The notes under the pieces are model-generated. The model had not been told where the DNA came from and did not search any database. It saw only the letters and a list, made by a program, of their open reading frames with translations. A DNA stretch of 21,237 nt from Akkermansiaceae bacterium UBA2367 (GTDB taxonomy: Bacteria > Verrucomicrobiota > Verrucomicrobiia > Verrucomicrobiales > DEV007), in the NCBI GenBank assembly GCA_002344525.1, contig DDTJ01000100.1, positions 1-21,237 on the forward strand. Reading direction: 5' to 3'. Positions 15,879 to 21,237 of the stretch are shown in pieces (the stretch's first letter is position 1; every line of letters starts with the position of its first letter). A program made the translations under genes and the position numbers.

Positions 15879-16934
15879 TCACGGCAATTCATCCACCGTC
15901 TCGTCGCGCTGGTAGATCGGCAGTTGCCGGTAGGGAACGGTGAAGGAAAGCACCATCATCGCGGTGCCGTAGGTGCCGCCGCTGCGGCCGTTCGACCAGG
16001 AGCCGTTGGATTGCTGCTTGGGCAGGTATTCGCCGTACATCCAGTCGGAATACTGCGCCCAATGCCGTCCGCCGAGCTGGAACATACCTTGGGCGTTGTA
16101 GTAGTTGGCGTAGTATTCGTGGGCGTTGTTGACGATCTGCTGGCGCATCTGGAAAAGATAGTCGCCGGCGCGTTGCAGGGAGTCCTCGCCGTGGAGGCCG
16201 CAGAGGGCGAGGCAGAGCAGGCCGCAGCCGGTCAGGGTCTCGGCGTGGCCCCATGGGTCGGTGTAGCCGAAGGTGCCTTTCTCGCGGTCGTGGTTGCGGA
16301 GGACGTAGCGGACCGCCTTGTTGATGGCCTCGTCGGGGATGAAGGCGCCGTTTAGCTTCGCCGAGCGCAGGGCCATCAGCGCCCAGCCGCTGCACGAGAG
16401 GTCGGAATCGCGCGAGTCGGGCTTGTAGCGCCAGCCGCCCTCGTGGTTCTCGTTCTTCGGCACGGACTGGGCTTCGAGGATGAGCTTGGTCGCGCGTGCG
16501 AGGACGGGGTCGATGCGCTCCTGCGTCTCGGGATCGACCATGCCGCTGCATTCGGAGAGAAAAAGCGTCGCGATGGTGTGGGCATACATGAGGCCGTGGC
16601 CGGAGTCGCCTTTGTCGAGGAGGCCGTTGGGCCGCTGGCTGTCGAGGACGTAGTCGAGGCAGCGTTTGAGATTGCCGGCGTATTCGCCGTAGCCGGGCAT
16701 GTGTCCGGCGGAGAGGAAGGACATGCCGACGAGGGAGACGACGCCGACGGAGCGACCGTAGGAATCGGCGAAAGTGCCGTCCTCGGTCTGAGTCGAGGCG
16801 AGGTAGCGCAGGGCGCGGTCCACGGCGGTCTCGATGGCGGGCTGGTGCTGCTGGAAGGCGGATGGCGGGGACGCGTCTTGGGCGCGGGCGGGGAGGCAGG
16901 TGAGGAGGGAGGCGAGGATTGTCGACAAGGTCAT
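15879..16934 (-). CDS. secreted prenyltransferase/squalene oxidase repeat protein
   Basis: This 351-aa protein has a hydrophobic signal sequence (MTLSTILASLLTCLPARA, cleavage after ARA) and an α/α-barrel of the terpenoid cyclase/protein prenyltransferase fold, built from QW-like repeats. Examples are ALRYLASTQTEDGTF, CLDYVLDSQRPNGLL, EGGWRY, AVRYVLRNHDREKGTFGY and YLPKQQSNGSWS. The canonical DxDD of squalene-hopene cyclases is absent (DSDLS stands in the corresponding area), so terpene cyclisation is unlikely. Secretion suggests an envelope role. ATG 16934 is preferred, but its n-region has no basic residue; an ATG at 17012 would add KARRLPR and would also translate a palindromic repeat. It lies downstream of the DUF4175-like gene on the same strand. 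Confidence 0.85.
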   Translation of the reverse strand: MTLSTILASLLTCLPARAQDASPPSAFQQHQPAIETAVDRALRYLASTQTEDGTFADSYGRSVGVVSLVGMSFLSAGHMPGYGEYAGNLKRCLDYVLDSQRPNGLLDKGDSGHGLMYAHTIATLFLSECSGMVDPETQERIDPVLARATKLILEAQSVPKNENHEGGWRYKPDSRDSDLSCSGWALMALRSAKLNGAFIPDEAINKAVRYVLRNHDREKGTFGYTDPWGHAETLTGCGLLCLALCGLHGEDSLQRAGDYLFQMRQQIVNNAHEYYANYYNAQGMFQLGGRHWAQYSDWMYGEYLPKQQSNGSWSNGRSGGTYGTAMMVLSFTVPYRQLPIYQRDETVDELP

Positions 16935-16968
16935 CGACCTCGGGAGGCGGCGGGCTTTCGGCGACGTT

Positions 16969-17052
16969 CGACCGAGGCCAGTGGCCTCGGCTACAGGCGC
17001 TGGCGCGTCCATCGGAGCTTGACTCTGTAGCCGAGGCCACTGGCCTCGGTCG
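16969..17052. repeat. 28-bp perfect inverted repeat, each arm itself palindromic
   Basis: Positions 16969-16996 and 17025-17052 are perfect reverse complements with a 28-base spacer. Each arm contains its own hairpin, CCGAGGCC-AGT-GGCCTCGG (16972-16990) or CCGAGGCC-ACT-GGCCTCGG (17031-17049). It is therefore an inverted doublet of a REP-like unit, in the leader of the prenyltransferase-fold gene. Exact identity of the arms suggests recent insertion or active conversion. Confidence 0.9.
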
Positions 17053-17150
17053 GGTGTCGTGGGGACGTGCGATCTGCCCTCACCCTGGTGCGCGGTCAGC
17101 ATCGCCAGATCAGAGTCGGGTGTCGTGGGGACGTGCGATCTGCCCTCACC
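17050..17150. repeat. two direct copies of a 35-bp element, 66-bp period
   Basis: The 35-base sequence at 17050-17084 (key words GTGTCGTGGGGACGTGCG and GATCTGCCCTCACC) recurs exactly at 17116-17150. CTGGTGCG follows copy one immediately and copy two after 17 bases, so the unit may be longer and rearranged. The first copy abuts the palindromic inverted repeat. Read on the minus strand in one frame, each copy gives EGRSHVPTTPD, which can inflate gene predictions. It is not itself strongly palindromic. Confidence 0.88.
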
Positions 17151-17188
17151 GAGGGTGGCGACAGACGCTGGTGCGTAGAAGTTTCCGT

Positions 17189-20100
17189 TCATTTTCCTTT
17201 CCCTGCTTCCTTCGCGATCACTTGGAAATATCGGCCCACCAGTTCGCGATATTCGGCGGGGAGGTCGGTTTCGATGGCGGTGGCGTTGCCGCCGGCGAGG
17301 GCACCTTTGAAACGCGCCCAATCCGCCGCGCTGATGCCGAGCTGCGAAAGCTCCGGCGGGAGGCCGCTGCCGTCCCAGTCCGCCGTTTTCTGGCCGGTCT
17401 CGTTGAGTTCGGCCGAGTCGGGTTCGCCGGCGAGGTTCTGGTTCGGCTGCGGGGCTGCAGGGGCGTTGGGTTGCGGTGTTCCGGGCTGCTTGCCGAGCTG
17501 CTGCATTGCGGCTTGGGCGAGTTGTTGCAGGGACTTCGCGGCCTGCTGCGACTGGTCCGCGGCTTCGGGTGCGCTCTGCGATTGCGAGGACTTGGCCACA
17601 TCCTGAAAGCCTTGGGCGAGGTCTTCGCTGTTGGCGAGACGTTCGTCCATGTCCGAGGGTTCGAGCCCGTCGAGGGTCTGGCCGATGGCTTCGGAGGAGC
17701 GAGCGAAGGCCTGCGCCGCTTGGGCGAGGGCTTGGGCGGATTGCTGCTGCTCGCCCTGCGCCTGCCGCATGATGGAGCGGGCCTGCTTCGCGAGTTCCCC
17801 CTCGGCGAGTTCGCCCTTTTCCTCGGCGGCGGCTTGCTGCTCCTGAGCGCTGGCCAACTGCCGGGAGGAGCTCGCCGCCTTCTGCTCGCCCCGGTCGAGG
17901 GACTGGACGGCCTCGCGGGCGCGGGCGGTGGATTGGTTCTGGCGCAGGTTGCGGAGCGAGGTCTCCATGCCCCGCGCCTGCGCTTCGAGAAGGGCGGCGT
18001 CGGATTCGAGGAAGGATTCCAGCCGCGCGAGGGCCTCCTGCAAGCGGCCTTCCTTCACCGCCTCGATCTGTTCGGCGATGGCTTCCTGACGGGCGGCGAG
18101 GTCTTGCGGAGAGTCGGCTTGTTGCAGGGACTGGCTCGCTTCCTTTGCGGCGGCGGCGGCCTCGTCGAGTTGCGCCTCGCCGAGGTGTCCGGCGGCTTGT
18201 TCGGCTTCGCCTGCCGCTTGGGCGAGGGTTTCGGAGGCGGTCTTGGCCTCGGCCTCCTTCGCCTCCCCGGCGGCGGTCTTGGCCTGCTGCGCGAGCTGCG
18301 ATTGGAGCTTGGCCAACTGTTCGACGAGGGCTTCGCGCAGGGCGTCCTGCGAGGTGCTCTCGCTTCGTTCGGTGGCGTCGCGGCTGGCTTCACGCAGGGC
18401 GCGTTGCCGTTCGGCGAGGGCCTCGGAGCGGGCGGCGAGGTCGTCGCTTTGGGCGCGTTGCTGCTCCAGGATTTCGGCGAGGGCGGCGGCGTTGTCCTTC
18501 AGCATCTCGCCGAGCTGCTGCTCGACTTGGTTCTGCTCGTTGCGGAACTGCTCGGCCTCGCGGCGCTGCTGCTGGTCGAATTGCTCCATCGCCTGCCGCC
18601 GCGCATTCTCGTCGGCGGCCTGCTGCGCGGCTTCGCGGGCGGCGGCTCGCTCCTGCTCGGCGCGTTTGGACCATTCTTCGGCCTGCGTCGCGAGCTGCTG
18701 CTGGCGGTCGGCGAGTTCGTTCAACTTGGCGATGGCGGCATAGTCGCGGTTCGCCTCGCGCATGGACTTGGCGAGCTGGTCGAGGCCTTGGATCGCCTCC
18801 TCGACCTTGGCGCGGGCCTCTTTCGATTCGGCGACGCGCTCGTGCTGGGCGTCGGTCATAGGGATGGTGTCGGCCTTCTCCTGCGCGGCGGCGAGGGCTT
18901 CGTTGGCGAGCTGCGAGGCCTGCTGCGACTGCTCCTGAAACAGCGGGGTGTCGAGGGTGGCGGCGACTTGCTCGAGCTTCTCGCGGGCGGCTTCGTTGTG
19001 CTCGGTGAATTCGTCGAGCCGTTTGCGGGCTTCGCTGTTGAACTCCTTGTCGCGGATCAGCTCCTGCTCGGTGCGGCGCAGGTTGTCTCGGGCGCGTTCG
19101 AGCTCCTTCTTGGCTTCGCGGATCTGCTGCTCGACCTCCTGCCGCTGTGCCTCGATGGTCTGGTCGGCGAGGGATTTGGCGCCTTCGTCGAGGGTGATGA
19201 ACAGGACCTCGCTCAGCCCGACGCCGGGGCCGTCGTAGTCCTCGGGCCGGTTGTCGCGCACGCGCACCTGCACGGCGAGGCGGCGTTGGTCGGGCGTCAG
19301 TTCCAAGGCGGACAGGTCGAGCAGGGCGCTGGCGGTGTAGTGGCCGGGGCGGCCGGACGGCTCCGGGGCGGGCTGCGTCGGGGCGACGGCTCCGTCGGGC
19401 GTGACCATCAGGGCGACGTCGCCGAATCCGAAATCCTCGACCACGGCGAGATCGAGGGGGAGCCGCTCGGTCGGTCTCAGGCGGAGGTCGCGCTGCGCGG
19501 GCGAGACGATCTGCACGTTGGGGGCTTTGTCAGGGAGCGCCTCGATGGGGTAGGTCGCAGGACGGTTGGCGAAGCCCTCCTCGTCGGCGAGGTCGAGACG
19601 CCAGCTCCCGCGCATTCCGGGCTTGAGCTCGAATTCCCAAGTCGCCCGGTTTCCCTCGACGAGCGGTTCGGTGGGAGTGGCTTCGCTTTCGTTGAGGACG
19701 AGCGCGGCGCTCGGGACGGGCTTGTTGAAGGTCGCGGCGACGGCGACGCGGCTGTGGGCGACGGCGCGGATTTCGCCGGTGCCAGTGGCGGATTCCGCGT
19801 TGGGCAGTCCGGTGTAGTCGGGATATTCGTAGCGTACCGTCAGGCTCTCGACGGCGGGCGGCTCGACGGTGGTGACGTCGAAGTAGCGGCTCAGGGCGTT
19901 CCCGGCGCGGACGCGGTAGTCGAACCCGGCCTCGACCGCGGGGAAGGTGAGGGAGAAGCGCTTCGTCCCGTCCGGTTCCTCGGCGACGAGGGCCATGCGC
20001 TCGACCGACTCGCTGCCGTCGGGCAGGCGGCGGCGCACCTCGGCGCGTTTGAGGCGTTTGTGCTTCACCGAGACTTGGATCGCGACGGCGTCGCCCTTGG

Positions 20101-20731
20101 CCGCGCGTATATCGCCCGGATCGACGACGAGGGTGTCGGCGTAGGCGTTGCCGATGTCGAGGAAGGGCGCGAGGGCGCGGGTGAGGAGGGTCCACGACTG
20201 CCTCGGCCAGATCGCGAGGAGCAGCAGGATGAGGCCCAAGCCAGTCGCCGTCGCGATCATGAATTTCTTCGAACGCGCCGGTTTGAACTCGGTCTTCGGA
20301 TCGACCGTGGCGACATCGGCGACGGCGGAATCGACCACGGCGGCGATGAGCTCCTGCGAGCCGCGGATGGAATCGGGATCGTCGCTGGCGAGCAGTTCGA
20401 CGGCGGTGGAGATGCGCTCCTGCAGCTCGGGATGGCGGACTTCGAGGATGCGGGCCATCTTTTCGAGGGTGTAGCGCCGCGAGAGCGGGCGCAGGAGGAA
20501 CCACCACGCCGCCGCGAGCGTCGCGGCGAGCCCGGCGAGGCTGAGTATCCAGCGCGAGGTGCTGGAGAAAAGCGTCACCGTCGCGTCCACCGCCATGATC
20601 GCGAGGAGGGAGGCGAGGGCCACCGCGAGGGTGGCGAACAGCCCGCGCAGGAAGAGGAGCCGCCGCACCCGGCGGATCATGGAGCGCAGTTTGTCGAGGA
20701 TGGGGGGAGGGAGTTGGTCGAAAGAAGTCAT
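17189..20731 (-). CDS. DUF4175-like membrane protein with a long coiled coil
   Basis: This 1180-aa protein has membrane helices near residues 25-48, 61-80 and 157-175. A β-rich region follows (about 185-510, with YEYPDYTGLP and further Ig-like strands). From about 520 to 1080 it is a very long Gln/Glu/Ala-rich coiled coil, and a low-complexity Pro/Gln segment precedes a conserved-looking end (ELSQLGISAADWARFKGAL, then REVGRYF-like YRELVGRYFQVI). The architecture matches DUF4175/TIGR02302-type proteins of unknown function. The N-terminal helices and β-domains suggest an envelope protein with its coiled coil outside the membrane. No enzyme motif is seen. The start codon at 20731 lies inside a 7-bp tandem repeat. 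It is probably co-transcribed with the prenyltransferase-fold gene, 254 bp downstream across a repeat cluster. Confidence 0.85.
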   Translation of the reverse strand: MTSFDQLPPPILDKLRSMIRRVRRLLFLRGLFATLAVALASLLAIMAVDATVTLFSSTSRWILSLAGLAATLAAAWWFLLRPLSRRYTLEKMARILEVRHPELQERISTAVELLASDDPDSIRGSQELIAAVVDSAVADVATVDPKTEFKPARSKKFMIATATGLGLILLLLAIWPRQSWTLLTRALAPFLDIGNAYADTLVVDPGDIRAAKGDAVAIQVSVKHKRLKRAEVRRRLPDGSESVERMALVAEEPDGTKRFSLTFPAVEAGFDYRVRAGNALSRYFDVTTVEPPAVESLTVRYEYPDYTGLPNAESATGTGEIRAVAHSRVAVAATFNKPVPSAALVLNESEATPTEPLVEGNRATWEFELKPGMRGSWRLDLADEEGFANRPATYPIEALPDKAPNVQIVSPAQRDLRLRPTERLPLDLAVVEDFGFGDVALMVTPDGAVAPTQPAPEPSGRPGHYTASALLDLSALELTPDQRRLAVQVRVRDNRPEDYDGPGVGLSEVLFITLDEGAKSLADQTIEAQRQEVEQQIREAKKELERARDNLRRTEQELIRDKEFNSEARKRLDEFTEHNEAAREKLEQVAATLDTPLFQEQSQQASQLANEALAAAQEKADTIPMTDAQHERVAESKEARAKVEEAIQGLDQLAKSMREANRDYAAIAKLNELADRQQQLATQAEEWSKRAEQERAAAREAAQQAADENARRQAMEQFDQQQRREAEQFRNEQNQVEQQLGEMLKDNAAALAEILEQQRAQSDDLAARSEALAERQRALREASRDATERSESTSQDALREALVEQLAKLQSQLAQQAKTAAGEAKEAEAKTASETLAQAAGEAEQAAGHLGEAQLDEAAAAAKEASQSLQQADSPQDLAARQEAIAEQIEAVKEGRLQEALARLESFLESDAALLEAQARGMETSLRNLRQNQSTARAREAVQSLDRGEQKAASSSRQLASAQEQQAAAEEKGELAEGELAKQARSIMRQAQGEQQQSAQALAQAAQAFARSSEAIGQTLDGLEPSDMDERLANSEDLAQGFQDVAKSSQSQSAPEAADQSQQAAKSLQQLAQAAMQQLGKQPGTPQPNAPAAPQPNQNLAGEPDSAELNETGQKTADWDGSGLPPELSQLGISAADWARFKGALAGGNATAIETDLPAEYRELVGRYFQVIAKEAGKGK

Positions 20732-20753
20732 GGGTCACGGGTCATGAGTCGCG
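20726..20753. repeat. four 7-bp tandem units over a start codon
   Basis: AGTCATG, GGTCACG, GGTCATG and AGTCGCG follow each other without gaps. The ATG of the DUF4175-like gene (minus strand, 20731-20729) lies in the first unit. A second, out-of-frame ATG (20745-20743) is created by the third unit. Slippage here would change the 5' leader. The remainder of 20754-20865 shows no clear promoter. Confidence 0.65.
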
Positions 20754-20865
20754 GGGCGGGTCGAAAGCCCGGTAAAAGGGAAAAGTTGTTGGAAAGGGAC
20801 GTTGGTTGCTTGTGGGAAAAGTTTTAAACCACGGCGATCCAGAATATATGAGATTTTTGGTTTGA

Positions 20866-21228
20866 TTAGTCGAGCTGGGATCTCAGTTCCAACCATTCAT
20901 TCCAACATGAGGCTGGGTTAATGTCCTCGTATTGGCGGCTTTGGTTCATCTTGAGTATCACGTCGTTCGGGAAAATTCCTGCGGGGGCTTGATCTCGAAT
21001 GTTCAGAACTTCCGCCTCAGTGAGTGGTGAATCTTTCTGTTCTTCTGCGCGTGTCAGGATTGCCGCAAGGCTGGGGATAAACAGGAACGAATGGCCTTCT
21101 GGAACAGGTTGGCTGGCTAATTCGGCATACAGTCCAGTTTGGACGTCATTCTCTCTTTCGGAAGCAGTTTGAGGCTCCGCTGAGTTCAGTGCCTTCATAA
21201 GTCCCGAGATGGTTAGAAGCCATCTCAT
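20866..21228 (-). CDS. unrecognised small protein of atypical composition
   Basis: This 120-aa protein has no family I recognise. It starts with MRWLLTISGLMKAL, and Met11 (21198) is an alternative start. The middle holds FLFIPSLAAILTRAEEQ, then LTEAEVLNIRDQAPAGIFPNDVI, and the end is WNEWLELRSQL. It is acidic and probably soluble and helical. Third codon positions are only about half G or C, and codons such as AGA, ATA, TTA and CTA appear that are almost absent from the neighbours, which points to horizontal acquisition. It lies at the window edge, so its upstream context is not visible. It could be an immunity- or accessory-type protein; no function is proposed. Confidence 0.75.
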   Translation of the reverse strand: MRWLLTISGLMKALNSAEPQTASERENDVQTGLYAELASQPVPEGHSFLFIPSLAAILTRAEEQKDSPLTEAEVLNIRDQAPAGIFPNDVILKMNQSRQYEDINPASCWNEWLELRSQLD

Positions 21229-21237
21229 AAATGCCTG

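Noticed and set aside
15879..16934. A true squalene-hopene or terpene cyclase
   Set aside because: The DxDD catalytic motif is missing, the protein is about half the length of squalene-hopene cyclases, and it has a signal peptide.
17050..17150. A minimal CRISPR or attachment-site pair from the two 35-mers
   Set aside because: There are only two copies with a 31-base gap, no cas or integrase genes, and the copies adjoin REP-like palindromes, so interspersed repeat DNA explains them better.
16935..17321. A 129-residue N-terminal extension of the prenyltransferase-fold protein
   Set aside because: It would translate the 35-bp repeats and a palindrome arm and overlap the DUF4175-like gene. A signal sequence begins at ATG 16934. 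An intermediate start at 17012 cannot be excluded.
16919..20827. A 1302-codon open frame on the plus strand
   Set aside because: It is the antisense of the DUF4175-like gene. Its Gly/Leu/Val-rich composition mirrors the Gln/Ala/Glu coiled coil and it has no domain. High GC creates long stop-free antisense frames throughout this window.

Overview
The window is GC-rich (third codon positions mostly G or C) and reads as chromosomal DNA of a bacterium from the Planctomycetota-Verrucomicrobiota-Chlamydiota group, most likely Verrucomicrobiota. I infer this from the gene mix: a Hanks-type Ser/Thr kinase with TPRs, an FHA-GAF-cyclase, a secreted DUF255 protein, a DUF4175-like coiled-coil giant next to a squalene-cyclase-fold protein, and a DEAD-box helicase with an RGG tail. 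Start codons almost never have a Shine-Dalgarno sequence, and the intergenic DNA is full of palindromic repeats. The phylum is an inference; there is no rRNA or other taxonomic marker here.

Layout: (1) 113-4419, minus strand: a signalling pair, an FHA-GAF-class III cyclase followed downstream by a membrane Ser/Thr kinase, separated by a very long hairpin and a palindrome pair. (2) 4609-5262, minus: lipB (octanoyltransferase), with its own promoter and almost no leader. (3) 5505-8070, plus: a single-domain response regulator, then a DeaD/CsdA-like RNA helicase. (4) 8192-13970, minus: a SNF2 helicase followed by a secreted thioredoxin-fold DUF255 protein; a REP-like doublet sits at the convergent junction with the helicase. 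(5) 14164-15121, minus: pth-rpsF, a translation operon. (6) 15228-15862, plus: a translationally coupled small acidic protein and an HNH nuclease. (7) 15879-20731, minus: the large DUF4175-like membrane/coiled-coil protein and a secreted prenyltransferase/squalene-oxidase-repeat protein, separated by a 180-bp repeat cluster. (8) 20866-21228, minus: an unrecognised, compositionally atypical small gene.

Working together: kinase and FHA-cyclase probably form a phospho-dependent signalling module (FHA domains bind phosphothreonine). pth and rpsF serve translation. The DUF4175-like and prenyltransferase-fold genes look like one cell-envelope unit. The HNH pair is self-contained and compact, like an accessory or toxin-antitoxin-style cassette.

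The least explained content is non-coding. At least six unrelated inverted or tandem repeat families occupy the gaps between genes. One pair shows a compensatory stem change, one family reaches into the lipB C-terminus, and others fall in the 5' regions of three genes, where they would be mis-translated if the longest open frame were taken. No tRNA, rRNA, CRISPR array, transposase or phage gene was seen.
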